Shown one piece after another: positions 1 through 7,484 of a stretch of 64,000 nucleotides of DNA (position 1 is the first letter of the stretch; each line of letters starts with the position of its first letter). Source of the stretch: Martelella alba (GTDB lineage: Bacteria; Pseudomonadota; Alphaproteobacteria; Rhizobiales; Rhizobiaceae); assembly GCF_006516955.1 (NCBI RefSeq), contig NZ_VHLG01000003.1, forward strand, positions 310,001-374,000, in the 5' to 3' direction. Made by a program: the position numbers and the translations under genes. The notes under the pieces were generated by a model, which saw nothing but the letters and a program-made list of their open reading frames with translations, ran no database searches and was not told where the DNA came from.

Positions 1-289
1 CGCCGGGCAGGCGGGCTGCCTTCCACTGTCGATATGTCTCGCAGAAATTGAGCCCGGTGCCAAAGCCAAGTTCACCAATGCGGATCGTGCCGCCAGCGGC
101 AAAGCGTGAAGGCAGGGCATTGGCGTTGATGAAGACATGGCCGCATTCGGCGCGGCCATCGTTTTTCGAATAGAAATGGTCGCCGAAGCCTTCAGAAAAA
201 GGCTGACCGTCCTCATCCCAGGAGAGGGAGAGACTTTCGCCATCGGTTTTTCTTGCATCGGGCGCTTGTTTGTGGTCCGCATCGCTCAT
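1..289 (-). CDS. MnmD-like tRNA methyltransferase, N-terminal part (runs off the window)
   Basis: Reading the complement from an ATG at 289 gives 96 residues that remain open at the window edge. The segment IGELGFGTGLNF at residues 71-82 is the S-adenosylmethionine-binding loop typical of the MnmD (DUF752) family. Family members methylate the 5-aminomethyl group of wobble uridine 34 in tRNA to mnm5-uridine. In enterobacteria this domain is fused to an FAD domain as MnmC. Here the neighbouring FAD oxidoreductase is a separate gene read in the opposite direction. The C-terminal catalytic part lies outside the window, so activity cannot be judged. Family assignment is fairly sure; the exact substrate is inferred. 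Confidence 0.75.
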   Translation of the reverse strand, partial: MSDADHKQAPDARKTDGESLSLSWDEDGQPFSEGFGDHFYSKNDGRAECGHVFINANALPSRFAAGGTIRIGELGFGTGLNFCETYRQWKAARLPG

Positions 290-311
290 GATTGATGGCG
301 ATAAATCCGGA

Positions 312-1484
312 ATGGCCGCCGGTCAAACGGCTTCTGCGAAAATGACGGCTGATCTCGTGATTGTCGGCGGCGGCATTATGGGGCTTTGGGCGGCTTATCA
401 CGCTGAAAAAGCAGGGATAGAGACCCTTGTTGTCGATGCCGGGACGCCGGGGCATGGCGCCAGCAACGGGCTTGTCGGCGTGCTGATGGCCTATATGCCG
501 GATCTCTGGGACGAGAAGAAGCAGTTCCAGTTCGATGCGCTTTTGCGGCTGGAACGCGATCTTGCCATGCTTTCCGCCGAAACCGGGATTGAGACCAGCT
601 ATCGCCGCAGTGGCCGCATCATGCCGATCAACAGCGAGCGTCAACGCAACACCGCCCTTGCCCGCCAGGAAGAAGCCCGCATCAACTGGAAGGTGGGCGA
701 TCGCCGGTTCCGCTTTGACGTGTTGGAGGATGCGCCGGTTACCGGTTGGCCTGCCGCCCGGCCGGACCGTTTCGGCTATATCTTCGACGATCTGGCGGCG
801 CACGTCTTTCCGCGCGATGTGGTTACCGCACTTCTGGCGTTTCTGGCTGATGCCCGCCATGTGCGGATCATGCCGGAGATGCCGGTTACAGGGATCGATA
901 CAGCTGGCCATGCGATCCGGTTGGCCGATGGTGGAACAATTGGTTTCGGCTCGGTCATCATCGCCGCAGGTACCGGTGCTTTTCCCCTGATGCAGCCGCA
1001 TCTGGCGCCTGAAGGCCGCGCTCTCGGGCGCGGCGTCAAGGGGCAGGCGGCGCTGATGGCCGCCGATCTCGATCCAGGCCTGCCGATCCTTTATGATGAG
1101 GGGCTTTATGTCGTGCCGCATTCCGGCGGGCGTGTTGCCATCGGCTCGACCAGTGAGGACCGTTTTGCTGATCCGTCCTCGACCGATCAGCAGCTTGAGG
1201 CGCTGATTGCCGCCGCCCGGCTGGCGGTGCCGGCACTTGCCGATGCGCCGGTGATCGAGCGCTGGGCAGGGCTCAGGCCGCGGGCAATTGCACGCGATCC
1301 CGTCGTCGGGGCTTTGCCCGGTCTTGACCATGTGATCGCGCTTGCCGGTGGCTTCAAAACCTCTTTCGGTCTTGCCCATGTTCTGGCCGAACATGCCGTG
1401 CTTACTGCAGCAGGTAATGTTTCGGTTGCGCTACCATTGAAATTTCATCCGAAAATTCATCACGACTGGGCAATGAAAAAGTAA
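312..1484 (+). CDS. FAD-dependent oxidoreductase of the DAO family
   Basis: The protein opens with a dinucleotide-binding motif, VIVGGGIMG at residues 16-24 from the ATG at 312, and continues through a D-amino-acid-oxidase/glycine-oxidase-type fold of about 390 residues, ending in a typical second FAD segment (AGLRPR, then LAGGFKTSFGLAH). Such enzymes oxidise C-N bonds. The FAD half of MnmC, which removes the carboxymethyl group from cmnm5-uridine, belongs to the same family. The divergent MnmD-like gene makes a tRNA-modification role possible but not proven; a small-amine oxidase is the alternative. The start is uncertain. ATG codons at 288, 312 and 342 are in frame, none has a convincing ribosome site, and the first overlaps the start codon of the divergent gene. 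Confidence 0.7.
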   Translation: MAAGQTASAKMTADLVIVGGGIMGLWAAYHAEKAGIETLVVDAGTPGHGASNGLVGVLMAYMPDLWDEKKQFQFDALLRLERDLAMLSAETGIETSYRRSGRIMPINSERQRNTALARQEEARINWKVGDRRFRFDVLEDAPVTGWPAARPDRFGYIFDDLAAHVFPRDVVTALLAFLADARHVRIMPEMPVTGIDTAGHAIRLADGGTIGFGSVIIAAGTGAFPLMQPHLAPEGRALGRGVKGQAALMAADLDPGLPILYDEGLYVVPHSGGRVAIGSTSEDRFADPSSTDQQLEALIAAARLAVPALADAPVIERWAGLRPRAIARDPVVGALPGLDHVIALAGGFKTSFGLAHVLAEHAVLTAAGNVSVALPLKFHPKIHHDWAMKK

Positions 1485-1579
1485 AGTTCAAGTATTTCCG
1501 TCTTTCTTGTCGTCTTGCTGTCACCCAAATCACCTAATTCGGGCGTGAGGGAAGGAACTCTATTTGAAAGTTGGCGACA

Positions 1580-2314
1580 ATGGCCGAGACCAGGCGCTAT
1601 GCGATTTACTTTTCGCCCGCACCCGATGATGCGCTGACGCTGGTGGCAGCAAGCTGGCTGGGGCGCAATCCCTATTCGGGTGAAATGGTCGACCCGCCGA
1701 TGATACCGGGGATCGGCATGCATGAAATCGCCTATCACACTGCGCTTCCGCGCCGCTATGGTTTTCACGCGGCGCTCAAATCCTCCTTCATCATGGCGGA
1801 TGATGATGATGAGCAGCAGCTCTTGCGGGCGCTGATGCATTTCGCTTTCATTTCTGAGCCTTTTGTGCTGCCGCGGCTTGCTGTCGTGACAATCGGCGAT
1901 GTTCTGGCGCTTGTTCCCGCAGTGGATTGTCCGCAGATCAACGCACTTGCGGCGGAAATCGTTGCCCGCTTCGATCACTTTCGCGCGCCCCTGTCGGAGG
2001 CCGATATTGAGCGGCGCGATCCTGATGGCCTGTCGCCGCAGCAATTTGCCAATCTGCATCGCTGGGGCGAGCCGAATGTAATGGAGGCGTTCCGTTTTCA
2101 CATGGCGCTGACCGGTCCGCTTCCGGCGCATGATCGCGCGCGGTTCGAACGCTCGGCGCAGGATTTTTTCGGGCCGGTTCTGGTCGATCCGGTGACCGTC
2201 GACAATATCGCGCTTTTTGTTGAAGAGGAGCCTGGCGCACCCTTCCGGGTTCATTCGCTCCATCCCATGGGGCCGGTTCGCACCCGGCGCAGCGGCAGAC
2301 GGCGTGTTGCCTAA
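1580..2314 (+). CDS. DUF1045 family protein, putative 2H phosphoesterase
   Basis: This 244-residue protein matches the DUF1045 family, often labelled a phosphonate-metabolism protein. It carries two short histidine motifs, GFHAAL at about 61-66 and FRFHMAL at about 171-177, spaced as in 2H phosphoesterases, which hydrolyse cyclic phosphodiester bonds of nucleotides or RNA ends. The start is the ATG at 1580; a TTG nine bases upstream is in frame but less likely. It lies about 115 bp upstream of the allantoin genes on the same strand. No phosphonate genes are nearby, so a role in nucleotide rather than phosphonate chemistry is possible here. Family call firm, function unknown. Confidence 0.65.
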   Translation: MAETRRYAIYFSPAPDDALTLVAASWLGRNPYSGEMVDPPMIPGIGMHEIAYHTALPRRYGFHAALKSSFIMADDDDEQQLLRALMHFAFISEPFVLPRLAVVTIGDVLALVPAVDCPQINALAAEIVARFDHFRAPLSEADIERRDPDGLSPQQFANLHRWGEPNVMEAFRFHMALTGPLPAHDRARFERSAQDFFGPVLVDPVTVDNIALFVEEEPGAPFRVHSLHPMGPVRTRRSGRRRVA

Positions 2315-2430
2315 TCGCGACTGCCATGCGTCCTTTTTTGCTGCGATATGCCGCCGGATTGGCCCTTTGAAGCGCTTCCCCTTTGGCGGGAAAGGCTCTA
2401 ACCTCGCCCCACTGCAACATGGGTGAATCG

Positions 2431-3363
2431 ATGAGCGACTATCTTTCCAACTATCCCCGCGATCTTGTCGGCTTTGGCCGGACCACGCCGGATCCAAAAT
2501 GGCCTGGCGACGCGCGTATCGCCGTTCAGTTCGTCATCAACTATGAAGAAGGTGGCGAAAGCACCATTATGGATGGTGACCCGGCCTCGGAATCCCTTCT
2601 TTCGGAGATCGTCGGTGCCGCGCCCTGGCCGGGGCAGCGCAATCTGAATATGGAATCGCTCTATGAATATGGCTCGCGTGCCGGCTTCTGGCGGCTGTGG
2701 CGGCTGTTCACCAGCCTGAAAGTGCCGGCGACGGTCTATGGCGTGACCATGGCCATGGCCCGCAACCCGGAGGCCGTAGCGGCGATGAAAGAGGCTGGCT
2801 GGGAGATTGCCAGCCATGGCTATCGCTGGCTGGAATACAAGGATTTCGATATTGAGGCGGAGCGGCGGCACATTCAGGAGGCGGTGCGCCTTCACACCGA
2901 AATCACTGGCGAGCGGCCTCTCGGCATCTATCAGGGCAAGCCGTCCGACAATACGCTGAAACTGGTGATGGAAGAGGGCGGCTTCGTCTATTCCGCCGAC
3001 AGCTATGCCGATGATCTGCCCTATTGGGTCAAGACACCGGAGGGCAAGCCTTTCCTGATCGTACCCTATACGCTTGATACCAATGACATGCGTTTTGCCA
3101 CCCCGCAGGGGTTCAATTCCGGCGACCAGTTTTTCACCTATCTGAAGGATGCTTTCGATACGCTTTACGAGGAGGGCCGGGAGGGCCATGCCAAAATGCT
3201 GTCGATCGGGCTTCACTGCCGTCTCGTCGGCCGGCCGGCGCGTGTTGCAGCGCTCCGCCGCTTCATGGAATATGTACTTTCTTTCGACAAGGTCTGGATA
3301 CCCCGCCGCATCGATATCGCCCGCCACTGGCATGACAACCATTTTCCGGAGATTGCACCCTGA
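2431..3363 (+). CDS. puuE: allantoinase PuuE, polysaccharide-deacetylase type
   Basis: A 310-residue member of the NodB/polysaccharide-deacetylase fold that lacks the amidohydrolase signature of classical allantoinase. It matches the PuuE allantoinases, which open the ring of allantoin to give allantoate in the cytoplasm. Typical landmarks are VQFVINYEEGGE near residue 30, EIASHGYRW near 125, and a C-terminal IGLHCRLVGRPARV segment. The ATG at 2431 is preceded by GGTGA at a suitable distance; an ATG at 2419 is also in frame. It is the first gene of a tight five-gene run and its stop codon overlaps the start of uraD by one base (TGATG), which supports translational coupling. Confidence 0.88.
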   Translation: MSDYLSNYPRDLVGFGRTTPDPKWPGDARIAVQFVINYEEGGESTIMDGDPASESLLSEIVGAAPWPGQRNLNMESLYEYGSRAGFWRLWRLFTSLKVPATVYGVTMAMARNPEAVAAMKEAGWEIASHGYRWLEYKDFDIEAERRHIQEAVRLHTEITGERPLGIYQGKPSDNTLKLVMEEGGFVYSADSYADDLPYWVKTPEGKPFLIVPYTLDTNDMRFATPQGFNSGDQFFTYLKDAFDTLYEEGREGHAKMLSIGLHCRLVGRPARVAALRRFMEYVLSFDKVWIPRRIDIARHWHDNHFPEIAP

Positions 3364-3860
3364 TGATTGCCCGTGACGATTTCGTCAGCCGCTTTGGCGG
3401 TGTTTTCGAGCATTCACCCTTCATTGCTGAACGGGCCTATGATCAGGGGCTTGTTGCAGAACCGCTGACCGTCAAGAGCGTTCATGATGCGCTTTGCACG
3501 GTGTTTCGCGCTGCCTCGACCGAGGAGCGGCTTGATGTGCTGCGCAAGCATCCCGATCTTGCCGGAAAACTTGCAACAGCGGGCAATCTGACCATGGAAA
3601 GCCATCGTGAGCAGTCCGGCGCCGGTCTTGATCGCCTGAGCGCAGAAGAACATGCGGAGTTTACGAAGCTCAATTCCGCCTATATAGAGAAATTCCAATT
3701 CCCTTTCATTATTGCAGTCACGGGGCTCAATAAGGACGATATTCTTGCTGCGTTCAAACAGCGGGTCGCAAACGACGCCGATGTTGAACTGGCCACTGCC
3801 TGCCTGCAGGTAGAGAAGATCGCCGGCATCCGGCTGCAGTTCCTGCTTCCGGAGTCGTAA
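3363..3860 (+). CDS. uraD: OHCU decarboxylase
   Basis: The 165-residue product matches 2-oxo-4-hydroxy-4-carboxy-5-ureidoimidazoline decarboxylase, the step that turns OHCU into (S)-allantoin after urate oxidation. The family motif HPDLAGK at residues 63-69 contains the catalytic histidine. The following helices, including the SGAGLDRLS segment and LNSAYIEKFQFPFI, match the family core. It overlaps puuE by one base, and its stop codon is directly followed by the ATG of the allantoicase gene. Some bacteria fuse uraD with puuE; here they remain separate. Confidence 0.9.
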   Translation: MIARDDFVSRFGGVFEHSPFIAERAYDQGLVAEPLTVKSVHDALCTVFRAASTEERLDVLRKHPDLAGKLATAGNLTMESHREQSGAGLDRLSAEEHAEFTKLNSAYIEKFQFPFIIAVTGLNKDDILAAFKQRVANDADVELATACLQVEKIAGIRLQFLLPES

Positions 3861-4892
3861 ATGTCCGAACAAGAAATGACTGTGTCCCTGCCGGATTTCG
3901 CCATAGGCGCGATCAATCTGGCATCGGCCAGGCTTGGCGCGCGCGCGCTTTATGCAACGGATCAGTTCTTCGCGCCGCTGTCGCGCATGCTGAAGGATGA
4001 TGCCGCCGTCTTCCTGCCGGGCGAATATGATGAACATGGCAAGTGGATGGATGGCTGGGAAAGCCGCCGCAAGCGCGTTCCCGGTCATGACTGGGCTGTG
4101 ATCAAGCTGGCCATGCCGGGCCGTATTCGCGGTTTTGACGTCGATACCAGCCATTTCACCGGAAATTTCCCGCCGCAGTGCTCGATTGAGGGCTGCTATA
4201 TGGAAAAGGGCGATCCCGATGACAGTTCCGACTGGCAGGAAGTGCTCAGCCGCGAGGATCTGAAGGGCAACAGTCATCATTATTTCGAGATGGATCAGGA
4301 AAGGCGGCAGAAGGTCTTCACCCATCTACGCCTGCATATCTATCCCGATGGCGGCATTGCGCGTCTGCGCGCCTATGGCTCGGCCTATTTCAACTGGGAC
4401 AAGGTGGGCGACGGTGAAGAGGTTGATCTCGCCTATATCTTCGGTGGCACCCATGCACTACACTGGTCGGATGCTCATTTCGGCCATCCCGACCGCATGT
4501 TCGCGCCCGGTCGCGGCGTCAATATGGGTGATGGCTGGGAAACGGCCCGCCGTCGCGGCCCCGGCCATGACTGGGTTATCCTGAAGCTCGGCCATCCGGG
4601 CATTATTCGCCGCGTTGTCGTCGATACGGCCCATTTCAAGGGCAATTTCCCCGACAGCTGTGCGCTTTTCGGCGCCTACCTGCCCGATCAGGCCGATGTT
4701 TTCACGGCTGAGGAAATCGCAGGCTCGGAAAACTGGCAGCCAATCCTGGAACAGACCAAGCTTTCTGCCGATCATATCCATGAATTCGGTTCCGATCAGG
4801 TGAAGACGATCGGTCCGGTTACCCATGTCAGGGTCGCAAACTATCCCGATGGCGGCATCAGCCGGCTTCGTCTCTACGGCGTGAAGGGCTGA
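3861..4892 (+). CDS. alc: allantoicase
   Basis: This 343-residue protein is an allantoicase, hydrolysing allantoate to urea and ureidoglycolate. The sequence is an internal duplication of a jelly-roll domain. The first copy contains GHDWAVIKLAMPGRIRGF and DTSHFTGNFP; the second contains GHDWVILKLGHPGIIRRV and DTAHFKGNFP. Each copy also ends with an NYPDGGISRLR-like strand (YPDGGIARLRAYG in copy one, YPDGGISRLRLYG in copy two). The length is normal. The ATG follows the uraD stop without a gap, so the two are almost certainly co-translated. The urea released must be handled elsewhere, since no urease genes are visible. Confidence 0.92.
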   Translation: MSEQEMTVSLPDFAIGAINLASARLGARALYATDQFFAPLSRMLKDDAAVFLPGEYDEHGKWMDGWESRRKRVPGHDWAVIKLAMPGRIRGFDVDTSHFTGNFPPQCSIEGCYMEKGDPDDSSDWQEVLSREDLKGNSHHYFEMDQERRQKVFTHLRLHIYPDGGIARLRAYGSAYFNWDKVGDGEEVDLAYIFGGTHALHWSDAHFGHPDRMFAPGRGVNMGDGWETARRRGPGHDWVILKLGHPGIIRRVVVDTAHFKGNFPDSCALFGAYLPDQADVFTAEEIAGSENWQPILEQTKLSADHIHEFGSDQVKTIGPVTHVRVANYPDGGISRLRLYGVKG

Positions 4893-4895
4893 GCC

Positions 4896-5396
4896 ATGAG
4901 TATTCCGGTTAGGGTCGAACCGCTGACACCTGAAGCATTTGCCCCGTTCGGATCGGTGATTTTCGCCGATCCGTCCACTGTCCGGATGATCAATGGCGGC
5001 ACCACAACACGGTTTCATGGCCTTGCAAAGGCTGAAGCCAAAGGGCTGGACGCGGAGGTGATTATCAGCATTTTTCGCGGCCAGGCGCGCAAGTTTCCCT
5101 ATCATGTCGACATGATGGAACGCCATCCCGATGGCAGCCAGAGCTTCTCGCCACTCTCCGACCGCCCCTTTCTGGTGATCGTTGCCGAGGATATGGGCGG
5201 AACACCGGGCAAGCCGCGCGCTTTTCTGGCGCGGCCGGGTGAGGGCGTGAATTATCGCGCCAATGTCTGGCATCATCCGTTGATGGCGCTTTACGAGACC
5301 AGCGACTTTCTGGTTGTGGATCGCGCCGGACCGGGTAACAATCTGGAAGAGTATTTCTATCCCGCCCTGTTCGTGATTGAGGAGGAACCCAGGTGA
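4896..5396 (+). CDS. allA: ureidoglycolate lyase
   Basis: The 166-residue product matches AllA, a cupin-fold enzyme that splits ureidoglycolate into glyoxylate and urea. Family landmarks include the N-terminal [14 protein letters not shown], the central [18 protein letters not shown], and [13 protein letters not shown] with the metal-ligand-type histidines. It lies three bases after alc and overlaps hiuH by four bases (GTGA), so it belongs to the same transcript. Its glyoxylate product links the purine route to central metabolism. Confidence 0.9.
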   Translation: MSIPVRVEPLTPEAFAPFGSVIFADPSTVRMINGGTTTRFHGLAKAEAKGLDAEVIISIFRGQARKFPYHVDMMERHPDGSQSFSPLSDRPFLVIVAEDMGGTPGKPRAFLARPGEGVNYRANVWHHPLMALYETSDFLVVDRAGPGNNLEEYFYPALFVIEEEPR

Positions 5397-5749
5397 CTGG
5401 TTTGACAACCCACGTTCTCGACACCGCGCTCGGCCAGCCGGCCGATGAGCTGAAGATCGATCTCTACCGTATCGGCAAGGATGGCCGTCAGTTCCTCAAG
5501 ACCGTTTATACCAATGATGACGGCCGTATCGATGGCGACCCGATCCTCACTGTTCAGGAGATCGAGACCGGGCAATATGAACTGGTCTTTCATGTCGGTG
5601 ACTATCTGCGCCGCACCGGTGCGGCCATGACGGAACCTGCCTTTCTGGAAGATATCCCGATCCGCTTTGCGATTGCCGATGTGACGGCGCATTATCATGT
5701 GCCGCTGCTGCTCTCGGCCCATGGCTATTCGACCTATCGCGGCAGCTGA
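5393..5749 (+). CDS. hiuH: 5-hydroxyisourate hydrolase, transthyretin-like
   Basis: A 118-residue transthyretin-related protein that hydrolyses 5-hydroxyisourate, the first product of urate oxidation, to OHCU. Diagnostic signs are the N-terminal [14 protein letters not shown] with its active-site histidine and the C-terminal tetrapeptide YRGS, which separates the hydrolase from true transthyretins. The GTG start at 5393 overlaps the allA stop and comes soon after the purine-rich GAGGAGGAACCCAG. There is no signal peptide, so the enzyme is cytoplasmic. Confidence 0.92.
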   Translation: MTGLTTHVLDTALGQPADELKIDLYRIGKDGRQFLKTVYTNDDGRIDGDPILTVQEIETGQYELVFHVGDYLRRTGAAMTEPAFLEDIPIRFAIADVTAHYHVPLLLSAHGYSTYRGS

Positions 5750-5788
5750 CACTTAATTTTCGAACCGTACTGAAAAAGGGAGGTGACC

Positions 5789-6529
5789 ATGCGGATTGCA
5801 GTCATCGCCGATATTCACGGCAATTGCGATGCTCTGGAGGCCGTTCTGGACGATATCGTCCACCGGGACGTTGATCTCACCGTCAATCTGGGCGATTGCC
5901 TGTCTAGCCCGCTTCAGGCCGGTGCGACGGCAGAACGGCTGATGGCGCTCAACCTGCCGACCGTGCGCGGCAATCACGACCGGGCGCTGATCGACCGTCC
6001 TTTTGCGGAAATGGGCGACTGGGAGGAACCGGCTTTTCGCCAGCTTTCCGAGGCGCAGCTTGACTGGGTGCGGAGCCTGCCGGAAACGCTGGTCGTGGCT
6101 GACGAGGTGTTCATGTGTCATGCGACGCCCGGCGATGACAACATCATGTGGACCGAGGCTCTGCATGAAAGCGGTTTTTTCACCCTGCGGCCGCGCGATG
6201 AGATCGAGGCCTATGCGGACGGCACCGACTATCCGCTGATGTTGTGCGGTCATTCCCATATTGCCCGCTCGGTCATGCTCGCCGACGGCCGTCTGATCGT
6301 CAATCCCGGCAGCGTTGGCTGCCCCGGTTTCGATTACGACGTGCCCTTCTATCACAAGCTCGAAACGGCAACGCCATTCGCCTGCTATGCCATCGTCGAG
6401 AAACGGGTGTCTGGATGGGTGCCGAGTTTTTACCAGCTGCGCTACGATACCACACGTGTGGTGGCGCTGGCGAAACAGAGCGGGCTTAAGGACTGGCCAT
6501 CGGCTCTGGCGACGGGCTTTGTGGCATAG
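5789..6529 (+). CDS. calcineurin-like metallophosphoesterase
   Basis: This 246-residue protein contains the metal-binding motifs of the YfcE/MPP superfamily in order: DIHGN (8-12), GDC (36-38), GNHD (61-64), a lone histidine in FMCHAT, and GHSH near residue 152. It should hydrolyse phosphomonoesters or diesters with a dinuclear metal centre. The ATG at 5789 is preceded by a strong GGGAGGTGA site; a GTG six bases upstream is in frame but less likely. It follows hiuH by 39 bp and may share its transcript, though nothing in the sequence links it to purine breakdown. Substrate unknown. Confidence 0.8.
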   Translation: MRIAVIADIHGNCDALEAVLDDIVHRDVDLTVNLGDCLSSPLQAGATAERLMALNLPTVRGNHDRALIDRPFAEMGDWEEPAFRQLSEAQLDWVRSLPETLVVADEVFMCHATPGDDNIMWTEALHESGFFTLRPRDEIEAYADGTDYPLMLCGHSHIARSVMLADGRLIVNPGSVGCPGFDYDVPFYHKLETATPFACYAIVEKRVSGWVPSFYQLRYDTTRVVALAKQSGLKDWPSALATGFVA

Positions 6530-6626
6530 GCTGTCGGTTCGGCACTGTTATCGATTTTTCCGAATTTGTAACGCCATCTCCCTGATCTAGCTTCTTACAT
6601 GTTCTTAGAAAGAAGGGGGAGGCTTG

Positions 6627-7424
6627 ATGCCTGTTGATCCAGCCCGGATATCCGTCAATGGTTCTCGCGCGGTGCCGGTGCAGAGTGAATGTGCGCCACA
6701 GTCGCAATCACGCAAGCGCAATATATCTTCAGCGTCTGTGAGGAAAACCGCCAGAGCGGACACGCCCGCGACTTATCCAACGCTTCCGGCTTTGCATGCA
6801 GATCGCAATGATGGGCGGCAGATGTTTGCGAGCCAGCGCGCTTCAGGGCAGGCAGACCTTCAGGCGCAAAGCCCGCGCCAGACTGATGTCGAACGCGATT
6901 TGCAGGACTATATCATGAGGAAGTTTTCGCGCATGGGCCGCGATATCTTTCTTCGCGAATGCCGTGCAACGGGCAGGGGGCATGTTCTGTCCATAGATGA
7001 GAAACAGCATGAGCAGGCTGTCGTGTCTGATTGCAAGAAGCAATTGATGTGGCTTGGCTGGATAAGGGATGCGCGGGCAGAGCAGGCCCGGGCCGGCGCC
7101 AATCCCGGTCCGTCCGCGCCGGTCCCGAGCCACGAAGCTTTTGTACCCCAGGGAGCTTTTGTGCCCCAGGGCGTCTTTGTACCATTACCGGCTCAGGCGC
7201 AACCGGGGCCGTCCGGGGGGAGCCATGCTCCGCCCACTTACGAGCAGACGATGATGCAGATGTACGGGTTTGTTCCCGACCGGTCTCATGGGGATATGCG
7301 GGTCGGAATGCTCTATTCAGGGGTCGGTATTGCGCCTCAGCAATACCGCTTCGCAACAAGTCCGGAGGACAATGTGCCTCCAGCGCCTGTAGCTGTAATT
7401 CGGCCATGGCCCGTGGGAATGTAA
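6627..7424 (+). CDS. unrecognised low-complexity protein with FVPQG repeats and a PPTY motif
   Basis: No family is recognised for this 265-residue product. Residues 1-85 are rich in Ser, Arg, Gln and Pro and look disordered. Residues 86-155 could form a small helical domain (DLQDYIMRKFSRMGRDIFLR and CKKQLMWLGWIRD). The rest is Pro/Gly/Ala-rich, with three tandem hexapeptides, AFVPQG-AFVPQG-VFVPLP, at 171-188 and a PPTY sequence at 202-205. A strong AGAAGGGGGAGG site precedes the ATG at 6627. It sits alone between the metallophosphoesterase and the convergent lldD, with its own upstream gap. There is no signal peptide. The composition resembles proteins exported by contact-dependent secretion systems, but that is inference only. 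Confidence 0.6.
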   Translation: MPVDPARISVNGSRAVPVQSECAPQSQSRKRNISSASVRKTARADTPATYPTLPALHADRNDGRQMFASQRASGQADLQAQSPRQTDVERDLQDYIMRKFSRMGRDIFLRECRATGRGHVLSIDEKQHEQAVVSDCKKQLMWLGWIRDARAEQARAGANPGPSAPVPSHEAFVPQGAFVPQGVFVPLPAQAQPGPSGGSHAPPTYEQTMMQMYGFVPDRSHGDMRVGMLYSGVGIAPQQYRFATSPEDNVPPAPVAVIRPWPVGM

Positions 7425-7436
7425 GACCTGCCAGCT

Positions 7437-7466
7437 CATCGGGCGATGAATTTTAGCCGCCCGATG
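7437..7466. terminator. bidirectional terminator-like hairpin
   Basis: Perfect 9-bp arms CATCGGGCG (7437-7445) and CGCCCGATG (7458-7466) enclose a 12-nt loop. It lies between the convergent gene ending at 7424 and lldD. No long T-tract follows, so efficiency is uncertain. Confidence 0.5.
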
Positions 7467-7484
7467 GTCCAATCATCTGATCTC

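Noticed and set aside
213-1394. Long - strand open frame opposite the FAD oxidoreductase gene
   Set aside because: It is rich in Arg, His and Pro, has no family resemblance, and is explained as a shadow of the real gene on the other strand in GC-rich DNA.
1580-2314. Phosphonate-metabolism gene cluster
   Set aside because: Only the DUF1045 gene carries that label; no phn lyase, kinase or transporter gene lies nearby.
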